From NCBI GenBank assembly GCA_018823835.1, contig JAHJHT010000013.1, positions 310,001 to 374,000 on the forward strand: DNA of 64,000 nucleotides, read 5' to 3'. A program made the position numbers and the translations under genes. The stretch comes from Alphaproteobacteria bacterium (GTDB lineage Bacteria > Pseudomonadota > Alphaproteobacteria > Rhizobiales > Rhizobiaceae). Of the stretch, positions 33,613 through 42,633 are shown piece after piece (the stretch's first letter is position 1; every line of letters begins with the position of its first letter). The notes beneath the pieces were generated by a model. That model was not told the DNA's origin. It saw only the letters and a list, made by a program, of their open reading frames with translations, and searched no databases.

Positions 33613-34533
33613 TCAGCTTCCCAGTATAGCGCCGCGAATGGCGCCGATGTTGTTCTCCATCAGTTCGAGATAGGTCGCAGCCGGGCCGTCGGGCACCGAC
33701 AGGGCGTCCGAATAAAGCGTCCCGCCGATCCGCACACCGGTTTCGCTGGCGATCTGCTCGACCAGCCGGCGGTTGGTGATGTTTTCGATGAAGATGGCCG
33801 AGGCCTTGTCGTGGCGGACCTGCTCGATCAGCGCCGCAACGTCGGCGGCGGAGGCCTCCGCCTCGGTCGATATGCCTTCCGGCGCCAGGAAGGTGAGGCC
33901 GTACTCATGCGCAAAATAGCCGAAGGCGTCGTGCGAGGTGATGATGGTGCGCTTGTCGACCGGAATGGCCGCGACCGCAGCACGGACCTTCGCGTCGAGT
34001 TCGTCGAGCCTTGCGGTATAGGTGGCGGCGTTTGCGCGGTAGGTCGCGCAGGCTTCGGCGTCCGCATTGCAGAAGGCGTCGGCAATGTTTGCGACATAGA
34101 TCCTTGCATTCGGGATCGACTGGAAAGCATGCGGGTCGATGGCGCCGTGGCCATGGCCGTCGGCTTCCTCGTCGCCATGGGCGTCGCCGCCCATCTCGCG
34201 CGGCTCGACGCCCTTCGTCAGTTCGACGACAGTCGCGCTGGTGGCGCTTGCCTCGACCAGACGCTGCAGAAAGCCCTCGAAATGCAGGCCGTTGACCAGC
34301 ACCACGTCGGCGCCGGCCATGGCGGCCGCATCGGCCGGCCTCGGCTCATAGACATGGGCGTCGCTGTCGGGACCGACAAGCGTCCTGAGCTCGATGCGGT
34401 CACCGCCGACATTTTCCGCGAAGTCGCCGATGATCGAGAAACTTGCAATGACCTTCAGCGGCTCGGCCGCGGCCGGCAGGCTGCCCAGGGTCGTGGCTAT
34501 CAAGGTGGCGGCAAGCCCAATTCTGCGCAGCAT
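33613..34533 (-). CDS. Zn/Mn ABC transporter substrate-binding protein
   Basis: A 306-residue periplasmic cluster A-I binding protein. It has a signal peptide ending AAAE, a His-rich metal loop (about 115-130, DAHGDEEADGHGHG), and the metal ligand candidates His60, His135 (IDPHAF) and a late TLYSDAL Asp. It is the last gene of a three-gene zinc/manganese transporter operon (ATPase, permease, this protein). A Zur-like box before the ATPase gene favours zinc. Confidence 0.88.
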   Translation of the reverse strand: MLRRIGLAATLIATTLGSLPAAAEPLKVIASFSIIGDFAENVGGDRIELRTLVGPDSDAHVYEPRPADAAAMAGADVVLVNGLHFEGFLQRLVEASATSATVVELTKGVEPREMGGDAHGDEEADGHGHGAIDPHAFQSIPNARIYVANIADAFCNADAEACATYRANAATYTARLDELDAKVRAAVAAIPVDKRTIITSHDAFGYFAHEYGLTFLAPEGISTEAEASAADVAALIEQVRHDKASAIFIENITNRRLVEQIASETGVRIGGTLYSDALSVPDGPAATYLELMENNIGAIRGAILGS

Positions 34534-34547
34534 CGGCTGTTCCTTCT

Positions 34548-35417
34548 TCAGGCGGTGCGGTGGCGGTGGTGGCGGACGCGCGCCCTCAGCACACCCCGCG
34601 GACCGGCAAGGATCGAGGCGAGATAGACGACGCCGGCGGACAGGATGATCGCCGGCCCGGAGGGCAGGGACGCATGGTAGGACAGGAGCAGTCCGGCGAT
34701 GCAGGAGGCGAAGCCGATGGCCACTGCCAGCGCGCACATCGGCCCGACCCGGCTTGTCCAGAAGCGCGCAGCGGCAGCCGGCAGCATCATCAAGCCGACC
34801 GACAGCAGGGTTCCGAGTGCCTGGAAGCCGCCGACGAGATTGAGCACGACAAGGCCGAGGAAGATGAAGTGCACCGGCGTGCCGAGCCGGCTCACCGAGC
34901 GCAGGAAGAGCGGATCGAGGCACTCGGCGACAAGCGCCCGCCAGAAGACGGCGAGAAGGAGCAGCGTCGTGCCGGCGATCGTCGCGATCAGTGTGAGGGC
35001 CTCGTCGTTCAGCGCCAGTACGGTGCCGAACAGCACGTGCATCAGGTCGACGCTCGAGCCGCGCAGCGACACGATGAGGACGCCCAGCGCCAGCGAGATC
35101 AGATAGAAGGCGGCCATCGAGGCGTCCTCCTTCTGGATGGTAAAGCGTGAAACCGCCCCGGCGCCGAGCGCAACGATGACGCCGGCGATCAACCCGCCGA
35201 TGGTCATCGGCACGATCTCGAGCCCGTAAAGCAGGAATCCGGCCGCGGCGCCCGGCAGGATGGCGTGCGCCATGGCGTCGCCGGCAAGGCTCATGCGGCG
35301 CAGCATCAGGAACACGCCGACCGGGCAGGCGCCGGCCGACAGCATGAGCGAGCCGGCCAATGCGCGCTGCATGAAGCCGAACTCGACGAAGGGCGCAATC
35401 AGATGATCGTAAAGCAT
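34548..35417 (-). CDS. Zn/Mn ABC transporter permease
   Basis: A 289-residue membrane protein with about eight transmembrane segments, matching the ZnuB/AztB family (MLRRMSLAGDAMAHAILPGAAAG). The ATPase stop overlaps its start by one base (TGATG). The C-terminus is basic and His-rich (RARVRHHRHR). Confidence 0.9.
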   Translation of the reverse strand: MLYDHLIAPFVEFGFMQRALAGSLMLSAGACPVGVFLMLRRMSLAGDAMAHAILPGAAAGFLLYGLEIVPMTIGGLIAGVIVALGAGAVSRFTIQKEDASMAAFYLISLALGVLIVSLRGSSVDLMHVLFGTVLALNDEALTLIATIAGTTLLLLAVFWRALVAECLDPLFLRSVSRLGTPVHFIFLGLVVLNLVGGFQALGTLLSVGLMMLPAAAARFWTSRVGPMCALAVAIGFASCIAGLLLSYHASLPSGPAIILSAGVVYLASILAGPRGVLRARVRHHRHRTA

Positions 35418-36214
35418 CAGGCCACCCTGGAGGGGTGGTCATGGGCGTGGTCGCTTGCGTGGCCGTGCACATGGCCGATCTCGTCGGTCTCGCACCACGG
35501 TGCGTCGTCGAGCCAGGCTTCCTCGAAGCGTCGCGCCTTGAGAAGGTTTTCCGGCTTCAGCGTTTCGGCCGTCGGGCCCCAGGAAACGGGGCGGCGAGCC
35601 AGCAGCAGGGTTTCGGGGAAATGCGCCCGCACCAGGTCAAGGTCATGCACGGCGACCATCACGGTGCGGCTTTCGCCATGCCAGCGCTTGATGAGTGCGA
35701 CAAGGTCGATCACCGTCTTGGCGTCGATGGCGTTGAAGGGTTCGTCGAGCAGGATGATCTCGGCGTCCTGCACCAGCACGCGGGCAAACAGCGCGCGCTG
35801 CAACTGCCCGCCCGACAGGGTGTCGATGCCGCGCTTGTCGAAACCCTCGAGGCCCACGGCTGCGAGCGCCCGCGAAACGACGCCGCGATCTTGCGGGGTG
35901 AAGCGGCCGAGCAGTCCGCGCTTTGGCCAGAGACCAAGCGAAACGAGATCGACAACGCGGGCCGGAAAGGTGCGGTCGAGCTCGGACTGCTGCGGGAGGT
36001 AGGCAATCTGTGCATCGCCGGCCTTCGTCGCGGCGCCCGCCATCGGCTTCAGCACGCCGACGACGCCCTTCATCAAGGTAGACTTTCCCGACCCGTTGGC
36101 GCCGACGATTGCCGTCAGCGAGCCCTTCTTAACCACGCCATTCAAATGATGCACGGCGGGGTGGCTGCCATAGCCGAGGGTGAGGTCGCGGAAGGTCAGG
36201 CAGGCGTCTGTCAT
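35417..36214 (-). CDS. Zn/Mn ABC transporter ATP-binding protein
   Basis: A 265-residue ATPase with Walker A GANGSGKST, signature LSGGQLQRALFAR and Walker B IILLDEPFNA. The C-terminus is His-rich (HVHGHASDHAHDH), a metal-binding tail. First gene of the operon, downstream of a Zur-like palindrome. Start ATG 36214. Confidence 0.92.
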   Translation of the reverse strand: MTDACLTFRDLTLGYGSHPAVHHLNGVVKKGSLTAIVGANGSGKSTLMKGVVGVLKPMAGAATKAGDAQIAYLPQQSELDRTFPARVVDLVSLGLWPKRGLLGRFTPQDRGVVSRALAAVGLEGFDKRGIDTLSGGQLQRALFARVLVQDAEIILLDEPFNAIDAKTVIDLVALIKRWHGESRTVMVAVHDLDLVRAHFPETLLLARRPVSWGPTAETLKPENLLKARRFEEAWLDDAPWCETDEIGHVHGHASDHAHDHPSRVA

Positions 36215-36261
36215 GGCTGTTGCGCGAGGGGCTTTTCGGTGGTTCGTCGAGGACAATCTGG

Positions 36262-36280
36262 TATGTGATGTTATTACATA
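36262..36280. promoter_or_regulatory. Candidate Zur box
   Basis: Near-palindrome TATGTGAT-GTT-ATTACATA 48 bp upstream of the zinc/manganese transporter ATPase gene. The AT-rich ATGT...ACAT shape and place fit a Zur/Fur-family site. Confidence 0.6.
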
Positions 36281-36420
36281 TGTCAACGCGACGGAGTTGC
36301 AACCGACCCGCTATCCACCGCGGGGAATGCCTGGCTTACCCAATTTCCGGCTGGCTGCCCTTGCGTTGCGGGGGGTGCAAAACGTAGTGAGGGCCGCACT
36401 GAAACAGCAAGGAGACGGCA

Positions 36421-36765
36421 ATGGCCATTCAACGCATCGGTATCGGCAAACGCATGAGCGACATTGTCGTCAACAACGGCACCATCTACCTGTCCGGCCA
36501 GGTCGGCGCAGGCGACAGCGTCGCCGCGCAGACCAAGGACATCCTGGCGACCATCGACGCGCTGCTGGCCAAGGCCGGTTCGAGCAAGGCCAACATACTG
36601 CAGGCGATCATCTGGCTCGACGACATGGCGAATTTCGCCGAGATGAACTCGGTCTGGGACGCCTGGGTCGACCCGGCCAACCCGCCGGCGCGCGCTACCG
36701 GCGAGGCCAAGCTCGCTACGCCGCAGTACAAGGTCGAGATCATCGTTACTGCCGCCGTCGGCTGA
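36421..36765 (+). CDS. RidA family protein
   Basis: A 114-residue YjgF/YER057c/UK114 protein, with the family segments VVNNGTIYLSGQVGAGDS and ILQAIIWLDDMANFAEM. RidA hydrolyses reactive enamine/imine intermediates made by PLP enzymes; specialised paralogues accompany amine catabolism. The start has AAGGAGACGGCA. A small hairpin (36773-36789) follows its stop. Confidence 0.88.
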   Translation: MAIQRIGIGKRMSDIVVNNGTIYLSGQVGAGDSVAAQTKDILATIDALLAKAGSSKANILQAIIWLDDMANFAEMNSVWDAWVDPANPPARATGEAKLATPQYKVEIIVTAAVG

Positions 36766-36777
36766 CGGCGATCCGGC

Positions 36778-37263
36778 CTATTGGGCCGGCTGAAGATCGG
36801 GCGCATCGGCGGGGACGCCGTTGCGCTCGAGATCGGCGATCAGCGCTTCCATCTCGCCGATCTCTTCCACCTGCGCCTTGATGATGCCGTCGGCAAGTTC
36901 GCGTACCCGCGGGTCGCGGATATGGGCGCGCCGGCTGGTCATGATGGCGATCGAGTGGTGCGGGATCATCGCCTTCATGTAGGAAACGTCGTCGACCGTC
37001 TCCTGGCTGCGTACCAGCCACAGCGAAGCGGCGAAGACGATCACGCTGCCAGCGAAGATCGCCATGTTGGTGGCGCGGCTGTCGTACATCTTCAGCATGA
37101 AGGCCAGCATGATGAAGGCCATCACGGCGCCCATCAGCAACGCCATCCAGGCGCGCGTCTGGCTGAACCAGACATGGTCGATTGCGTAGGTGTTGAGATA
37201 CATCAGGCCGAACATCACGACCGTCGAGGTTGCGATCATGGCGGCGAAGCGTCCGTAGGACAT
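36778..37263 (-). CDS. DUF305 membrane protein
   Basis: A 161-residue protein with several N-terminal membrane segments and a DUF305 four-helix domain containing MKAMIPHHSIAIMTS. DUF305 proteins are often tied to copper or metal handling. It is convergent with ridA. Confidence 0.85.
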   Translation of the reverse strand: MSYGRFAAMIATSTVVMFGLMYLNTYAIDHVWFSQTRAWMALLMGAVMAFIMLAFMLKMYDSRATNMAIFAGSVIVFAASLWLVRSQETVDDVSYMKAMIPHHSIAIMTSRRAHIRDPRVRELADGIIKAQVEEIGEMEALIADLERNGVPADAPDLQPAQ

Positions 37264-37330
37264 TGGCGTCTCCCTTGGTTCCGGTGTCGGGTACCAAAGT
37301 CGAAAAGGCGCCGAGTGTTCCCTCGCAGTC

Positions 37331-37903
37331 CTAGGGGGCGCCGATGACCACCCCCGTCATCGCGGCGACAGCCGCGCCGGTGGTCAGCCCCTCGTCGCGT
37401 GTCAGCGTGCGCCAGGTTGCAAAACTCATGGCGAGGCCAAGCAGCGCCACGGCCGGCGGCCGCAACCCATCGCCGAGCACGGCCCGGCAGGCCGCCATGG
37501 GCGGACCCATCGTCGCTTCCACGATGTCGCGCGTAAGGGCGTGGTGCTCGGCGTCGCGCAGCACGCAGGCTGCGAGGTCGGCATTGCGTTCGTACCAGCC
37601 GTAAATCGCCGCGAGCCCGGTTCTGAGCTTTTCCCTCCGGTCGCCGATCTCCTGCCAGGACTGTGGGTCCGGGAGCGGGTCGCGCTGCATGGCCAGCCCG
37701 GAACAGGCCTCGAACAGCAGCCTCTCGTCCGGAAAATGCGCATAGAGCGTATGCCGCTGCACGCCGGCGCGCTCCGCGACCATCGAGAGGCTCGTCGCTG
37801 CCGGCCCGACGCTGCCATGCAGGTCCACCGCCGCCTCGACGATGCGCTGCCGGGTCTCCGCCTGCTGTTCTGCCCGCTTTCCGAGTGTGTATGTCCGCGC
37901 CAT
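37331..37903 (-). CDS. TetR family regulator
   Basis: A 190-residue TetR-type regulator with HTH TSLSMVAERAGVQRHTLYAHFPDE (about 37-60). Divergent from the diiron MBL gene 146 bp away, which it probably controls. Ligand unknown. Confidence 0.85.
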   Translation of the reverse strand: MARTYTLGKRAEQQAETRQRIVEAAVDLHGSVGPAATSLSMVAERAGVQRHTLYAHFPDERLLFEACSGLAMQRDPLPDPQSWQEIGDRREKLRTGLAAIYGWYERNADLAACVLRDAEHHALTRDIVEATMGPPMAACRAVLGDGLRPPAVALLGLAMSFATWRTLTRDEGLTTGAAVAAMTGVVIGAP

Positions 37904-37936
37904 TTCTTTTCACTGCACAATGGCGTTCATCCAATA

Positions 37937-37965
37937 TTGACGAAGGCCTTAAAATTCAATACACA
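37937..37965 (+). promoter_or_regulatory. Candidate sigma-70-type promoter
   Basis: TTGACG, 17-nt spacer, TACACA, about 85 bp before the metallo-beta-lactamase-fold gene and inside the TetR divergent region. Only the -35 is a good match. Confidence 0.35.
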
Positions 37966-38049
37966 GACATGTACTATGAAATTGAACCGGCTGTCCAGCG
38001 CCCTGCGCCTGCCGCAGCCAAACCTTGTGCTCTTGACCGTGAGGACGTC

Positions 38050-38811
38050 ATGGAAACCAGGATTTCCGAGATCGCAGATGGCATATTCCGACTGTCGACC
38101 TTCGTAACCGATATCGCGCCGCCGGCCGGCTTCACCTTCAACCAGTTCCTCGTCATGGGCGACGAGCCGCTGATGTTCCACACGGGCTTGCGCAAGATGT
38201 TCGCGCTCAACCGCGATGCGCTGTCGCGCATCCTGCCGCCCGAGAAGCTGCGCTGGCTGGCCTTCGGCCACTTCGAGGCCGACGAATGCGGCGCCATGAA
38301 CGAATGGCTGGCCGTAGCACCGCAGGCGACGCCCGCGCATGGCGCTACCGGCTGCATGGTCTCGCTCGACGACTTCGCCGACCGCAAGCCGCGCATGCTG
38401 GCCGATGGCGAGGTCATCGACCTCGGCGGCGGCAAGCGCGTGCGCTTCATCGACACCCCGCACACGCCGCACGGCTGGGACGCCGGCGTGATGTTCGAGG
38501 AAACCACGGGCACGCTGATGTGCGGCGACCTGTTCACGCAGCTCGGCAACGACCGTGACATCACCGGCAGCGACATCGTCGGCCCGGCCGTCGCGGCAGA
38601 GGACCTGTTCAACTATTCGAGCCTCAACCCGGGCATGGGCGCGACGATCCGGGGCCTTTCGGCGCTGGCGCCGAAGACGCTTGCCCTGATGCACGGCCCG
38701 TCCTTCGAGGGCGACGGTGCTGCAGCCCTTTCCGCGCTCGCCGACGACTACGACCGTCGGGTCTCGGGCCGGATGGACCTCGCCAGCCTCATCGCGCAGG
38801 CAGCCGAGTAA
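38050..38811 (+). CDS. Diiron metallo-beta-lactamase fold protein (ODP/FprA-like)
   Basis: A 253-residue MBL-fold protein. The metal motif HFEADECG (His74, Glu76, Asp78) replaces the usual HxHxDH, as in FprA/ODP diiron oxygen-binding flavoproteins; later ligands are in TPHTPHGWD, CGDLF and LMHGPSF. No flavodoxin domain follows, so it is an ODP-like single domain. Start ATG 38050 has GAGG; an in-frame extension upstream reads through intergenic sequence and is unlikely. Oxygen or NO sensing/reduction possible. Confidence 0.8.
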   Translation: METRISEIADGIFRLSTFVTDIAPPAGFTFNQFLVMGDEPLMFHTGLRKMFALNRDALSRILPPEKLRWLAFGHFEADECGAMNEWLAVAPQATPAHGATGCMVSLDDFADRKPRMLADGEVIDLGGGKRVRFIDTPHTPHGWDAGVMFEETTGTLMCGDLFTQLGNDRDITGSDIVGPAVAAEDLFNYSSLNPGMGATIRGLSALAPKTLALMHGPSFEGDGAAALSALADDYDRRVSGRMDLASLIAQAAE

Positions 38812-38975
38812 CCCGCGCACTCATCGACAGGCTCGCGGCAGCACCCACGCCGCCGCGAGCCTGCTGCGACGAGCCGCCGCAATATCGAAAGACCGGAACT
38901 CGTCCATTCAGGTCTCTTCCGCCCGGCGGGAAAAGCCTCTAAGGGAAGGGCGGTCACTGGCGCGAAGCTCCTTCG

Positions 38976-39350
38976 ATGAACATCCGTCGTCTTCTGTCGT
39001 ATCTCGGCGACGGGCTCGCCCGCCTGGTGCTCGCACTGGCGTTGATCGCCGCCTCGCTGGCAGCGGCTGACGCCCACATCCCGACAGCCCCAACGCCGAA
39101 ATCGCTGCTAACCGCCGCTCCCGATGCGGGCCCGTCGGCCTTGCTGCGGTTCACGCATCCCGAACAGGACCTCGAGACCCGAAACGGGCAGCACAGCAAG
39201 ATCTTCCCGGCTTCCGACGGGACGCTGCGGCCGGAGGATGCGGCTCTTTGCCTGCCGCACCCCGACGCGGCCGGTTCCGCCCCGGCCTGGCTGTCGATGC
39301 ACGACGGTCGCGTCCGGCTGACGCGTGTGCGCGGTCCACCGCGGGACTGA
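38976..39350 (+). CDS. Hypothetical exported protein
   Basis: A 124-residue protein with signal-like N-terminus LARLVLALALIAASLAAADA and a Pro/Asp-rich remainder without a recognised domain. It is doubtful: an open frame on the other strand covers the same stretch. The signal peptide and a CTCC/TTCG upstream context make this strand the better guess. Confidence 0.45.
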   Translation: MNIRRLLSYLGDGLARLVLALALIAASLAAADAHIPTAPTPKSLLTAAPDAGPSALLRFTHPEQDLETRNGQHSKIFPASDGTLRPEDAALCLPHPDAAGSAPAWLSMHDGRVRLTRVRGPPRD

Positions 39351-39450
39351 GGACTGCCGGTCTTCGGACCATCCACACCCCTCATCAATCTCGCCACGCC
39401 GCCGGCAGCCGAATATCGGCTGGCCCCCGCGTGGACCTGGGACACGTCTC

Positions 39451-39690
39451 ATGACTCGCCATCTCACTGTGCGGACCTTCACCTATTTCGTGTCGGCCGC
39501 GTTCTTCCTGTCCGTCCAGATCGTGTTCTGCTTCGGCACCCTGGGCTGGCTCATTGCCGCCATTCTGGGGGTCGAAGGCAAAGACCTCTGGATAATCGCC
39601 GCGGTCCTCGCCATCCCCACGGCCGTCCTCATCCTCAAGGTATGGCTGGTCGCCTACAACGCCGAAACCGACCCGGCAAACCACATGTAG
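39451..39690 (+). CDS. Small two-TM membrane protein
   Basis: A 79-residue protein with two membrane helices (about FVSAAFFLSVQIVFCFGTLG and WIIAAVLAIPTAVLILKVWL). Start ATG 39451 (MTRHLTVRTF). No recognised family. Confidence 0.6.
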   Translation: MTRHLTVRTFTYFVSAAFFLSVQIVFCFGTLGWLIAAILGVEGKDLWIIAAVLAIPTAVLILKVWLVAYNAETDPANHM

Positions 39691-39760
39691 GCGGCAGCGC
39701 ATTTCGCTCGGGGGACGCGCGCTGCGCCGTGCGTCCCCGCATGCTGCGTGAGAAAAGCCG

Positions 39761-39806
39761 GAAAAATCTTTCCATCACCCCAAGGATCGCCCAAAAGCAT
39801 TCGTCC
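39761..39806. promoter_or_regulatory. Duplicated ECF-linked element, copy 1 (upstream of sigma gene)
   Basis: AT-rich tract then CACCCCAAGGATCG, later TTCGTC, ending 10 bp before the sigma gene ATG. The same layout recurs, in register, at 40491-40536 in the downstream VWA gene, in a different reading frame, so conservation is at the DNA level. A promoter read by this sigma factor is the simplest explanation. Confidence 0.5.
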
Positions 39807-39815
39807 AACGGACAA

Positions 39816-40379
39816 ATGACGGCGATGATGCTGGAAGAAACCGAGGCTTCCGATCTCGATCTGATCGGTCAGGCTCAAAAGGGCGACAGGGCGGCTTTCG
39901 GCACGTTGGTCGAAAGGCACTATGGCTTTGTCTACCGCGTGGCATGGCGCTGGTGCGGTTCCAAACCCGATGCCGAGGACATTGCGCAGGAAGTCTGCGC
40001 GCGGCTCGGCCGGGCGATCCGTGACTATCGCGGCGGCTCCGCCTTCACGACATGGCTCTATGCCATGACGCTGAACGCGGCGCGCGACATGAAGCGCAAG
40101 AGCGCGCGCGAAACGGCCAAGGTCGATGCCTTCGGCGTACAGGCGCTGATCGAGGGCGGCGTGGAGCCCGAGCCCGAGGACCAGGCAGAGACGCTTTGGC
40201 TCGCGGTGCGGCAACTGCCGGACAAGCAGCGCGATGCGGTTCTGCTGGTCTATGGCGAGGGGCTCACCCATGCGGCGGCGGCCGATGCGATGGCCTGCGC
40301 CGAGGCGACTGTTTCCTGGCACATCCATGAAGCGAAGAAACGGCTGCGCACGCTGATGCGCACGGCCGGGGAAGTGTGA
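39816..40379 (+). CDS. ECF RNA polymerase sigma factor
   Basis: A 187-residue sigma-70-family ECF factor with region 2 (LVERHYGFVYRVAWRWCGSK, DAEDIAQEVC) and region 4 (QRDAVLLVYGEGLTHAAAADAM, then VSWHIHEAKKRL). Start ATG 39816; other Mets follow within 5 codons. It overlaps the start of the VWA gene, whose N-terminus likely acts as a membrane-anchored regulator. Confidence 0.88.
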   Translation: MTAMMLEETEASDLDLIGQAQKGDRAAFGTLVERHYGFVYRVAWRWCGSKPDAEDIAQEVCARLGRAIRDYRGGSAFTTWLYAMTLNAARDMKRKSARETAKVDAFGVQALIEGGVEPEPEDQAETLWLAVRQLPDKQRDAVLLVYGEGLTHAAAADAMACAEATVSWHIHEAKKRLRTLMRTAGEV

Positions 40380-40381
40380 CC

Positions 40382-42430
40382 ATGGTCGACGACAAGGAAC
40401 TCGAGCGGCTCGGCCGCATGAAGGCACCGGAACCGGGCGCCGAGGCGAGGGCGCGCGCGATGCATGCGGCCATGCAGGCCTTCGACGGCGAAAATAATTC
40501 GACCGCACCCCAAGGATCGGCCGAAGGGCTTCGTCTTACCCACCAGATACGCAAGCTCTGGAGGGAAACGATGCAAAAGAAGCTTCTCGCGGCACCGGCA
40601 CTGGCCGGACTGGTCGCCCTGCCGATCGCCGGCTACGCCACCTTCTACCTGATGGAGGAGTCCCCGTTCCGCTTCAGCATCGGCCAGGATGCCGCCGAGC
40701 AGCCTGCGCGGCAGGAGGCGGACCAGGCAACGGCCGAGCTGAAGAAGAAGGACGGCGACGAACAGCAACGCGACGTGCTTTCCGAACTCGCGGCTCCGCC
40801 CGCCGCACCGAAGCGGGAAATGGACGCGGCGCCGGCCGAGAGCGAGGCGGTTTCCCGCGAGGTCTCCGGGTTGCTTTCCGCGCCGTCCGACGAAAGCCGC
40901 GGCAGGGCGGCCTTTCAGCCGGGCGTCGCAGCAACGTCGAAGCTGATGGCCGACAAGGCGATCAGCCCGCCGCTTCCCGACCCGATCATCATCGATCAGG
41001 AAGACCGCGAGCGCTTCGCCGAGTTCAAGACCAATCCCGTGCGCTCGGCCACCACCGACCCGGTCTCGACCTTCTCGATCGATGTCGACACGGCGTCCTA
41101 CTCCTTCGTCCGTCGTTCGCTGAAGGAAGGGTTCCTGCCGCAGGCCGACACGGTGCGCGTCGAGGAGATGATCAACTATTTCCCCTATGACTGGCAGGGG
41201 CCGGACTCGGCCGCGACGCCGTTCAACTCGACCGTCACCGTCATGCCGACGCCGTGGAACGAGCACACCCGGCTGATGCATGTCGCCATCAAGGGCTACG
41301 ACATCGTTGCGGCCGAGCAACCGAAGGCCAATCTCGTCTTCCTGCTCGACGTCTCCGGCTCGATGAACGCACCCGACAAGCTGCCGCTGCTGCAGTCGGC
41401 CTTCAGGCTCCTGGTGTCGAAGCTCGACCCCGACGACACGGTGTCGATCGTCACCTATGCCGGAAACGCCGGGACGGTGCTCGAGCCCACCAAGGTGTCG
41501 GAGCGCGCGAAGATCCTGACGGCGATCGATACGCTGACGCCCGGCGGTTCGACGGCCGGAGAGGCCGGCATCCGCGAGGCCTATCGGCTGGCGGAACAGT
41601 CCTTCGTCAAGGATGGCGTCAACCGCGTCATGCTCGCCACCGACGGCGACTTCAATGTCGGCCAGAGCGACGACGACGATCTCAAGCGCATCATCGAGGA
41701 AAAGCGCAAGTCCGGCGTCTTCCTGTCGGTGTTCGGCTTCGGCCGCGGCAACCTCAACGACCGGATGATGCAGACCATCGCGCAGAACGGCAACGGCACG
41801 GCGGCCTATATCGACACCTTGGCCGAGGCCGAGAAGGTGCTGGTGCAGGATTCTTCCTCGACGCTCTTCCCGATCGCCAAGGACGTCAAGATCCAGGTCG
41901 AGTTCAACCCGGCCTCGGTCTCCGAATACCGGCTGATCGGCTATGAGACCCGGGCGCTTGCCACCGAGGATTTCAACAACGACCGCGTCGATGCCGGCGA
42001 GATCGGCTCGGGCCATTCGGTGACGGCGATCTACGAGATCACGCCGAAGGGCGCGCCGCAGCAGATCGACGACCTGCACTACGGCGAGGCCTCGACCGAC
42101 AATGGCGGCGTTGCCCATGCCGACGAATATGCCTTCGTGAAGATCCGCTACAAGCTGCCGGACGAAGACGTCTCCAAGCTGATCACCACGCCGGTGACGA
42201 AGGCCAACGAGGTGTCGTCCTTCGACGCGGCAAGTGCCGACCAGCGCTTCTCCGTCGCGGTCGCCGCTTTCGGCCAGAAGCTGCGCGACACCGACCAGAC
42301 AGCCGGTTTCGGCTACGACAGGATCATCGAGATTGCCACCGCCGCCCGAGGAGCCGACCCGTTTGGCTACCGGTCGGAATTCCTCTCGCTGGCGCGCCTT
42401 GCCTCGGCGCTCGACAGCGGAAAGCGGTAG
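40382..42430 (+). CDS. VWA protein (YfbK-like) with N-terminal cytoplasmic, TM and MIDAS domains
   Basis: A 682-residue protein: short cytoplasmic N-terminus (1-65), a membrane segment (about 68-91), Ala/Glu-rich linker, VWF N domain (about 212-305), a VWA domain with MIDAS DVSGSM (323-328), and a DUF3520-type C-terminus. Placed with an ECF sigma gene, the cytoplasmic part probably works as an anti-sigma or ECF-linked element. ATG 40571 (Met64), preceded by GGAGGGAAACG, is a possible internal start giving a form lacking the cytoplasmic part. Confidence 0.88.
   Translation: MVDDKELERLGRMKAPEPGAEARARAMHAAMQAFDGENNSTAPQGSAEGLRLTHQIRKLWRETMQKKLLAAPALAGLVALPIAGYATFYLMEESPFRFSIGQDAAEQPARQEADQATAELKKKDGDEQQRDVLSELAAPPAAPKREMDAAPAESEAVSREVSGLLSAPSDESRGRAAFQPGVAATSKLMADKAISPPLPDPIIIDQEDRERFAEFKTNPVRSATTDPVSTFSIDVDTASYSFVRRSLKEGFLPQADTVRVEEMINYFPYDWQGPDSAATPFNSTVTVMPTPWNEHTRLMHVAIKGYDIVAAEQPKANLVFLLDVSGSMNAPDKLPLLQSAFRLLVSKLDPDDTVSIVTYAGNAGTVLEPTKVSERAKILTAIDTLTPGGSTAGEAGIREAYRLAEQSFVKDGVNRVMLATDGDFNVGQSDDDDLKRIIEEKRKSGVFLSVFGFGRGNLNDRMMQTIAQNGNGTAAYIDTLAEAEKVLVQDSSSTLFPIAKDVKIQVEFNPASVSEYRLIGYETRALATEDFNNDRVDAGEIGSGHSVTAIYEITPKGAPQQIDDLHYGEASTDNGGVAHADEYAFVKIRYKLPDEDVSKLITTPVTKANEVSSFDAASADQRFSVAVAAFGQKLRDTDQTAGFGYDRIIEIATAARGADPFGYRSEFLSLARLASALDSGKR
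40491..40536. promoter_or_regulatory. Duplicated ECF-linked element, copy 2 (inside the VWA gene)
   Basis: Carries CACCCCAAGGATCG and TTCGTC in the same positions as copy 1 at 39761-39806. It lies 35 bp before the internal ATG at 40571 with a good ribosome-binding site. Confidence 0.45.
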
Positions 42431-42500
42431 TGGCGATGACGGCCGCGTCCTTGCAGATGGGATCGTTCTGACACGGGCACGACCGATGGGCGGGTGAGGC

Positions 42501-42534
42501 AGACCGGCGGGGCGAAAGCTCCGCCGGTCTTTTT
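42501..42534 (+). terminator. Rho-independent terminator
   Basis: Stem AGACCGGCGGGGC-GAAA-GCTCCGCCGGTCT, with a stable GAAA tetraloop and TTTTT tail, 70 bp after the VWA gene stop. Confidence 0.9.
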
Positions 42535-42633
42535 GCTTACGGCACCCGGAATGTCAGGAATGCTCCGGCGGCGGCCTGCGCTTTGGGTGCGGAATGGCTA
42601 TGGTCCGGCGACTGCGGGGGATGGAACGAAGCG

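Noticed and set aside
38954..39445. Minus-strand open frame overlapping the 38976 gene
   Set aside because: Less protein-like than the + strand frame, which has a signal peptide; neither is strong.
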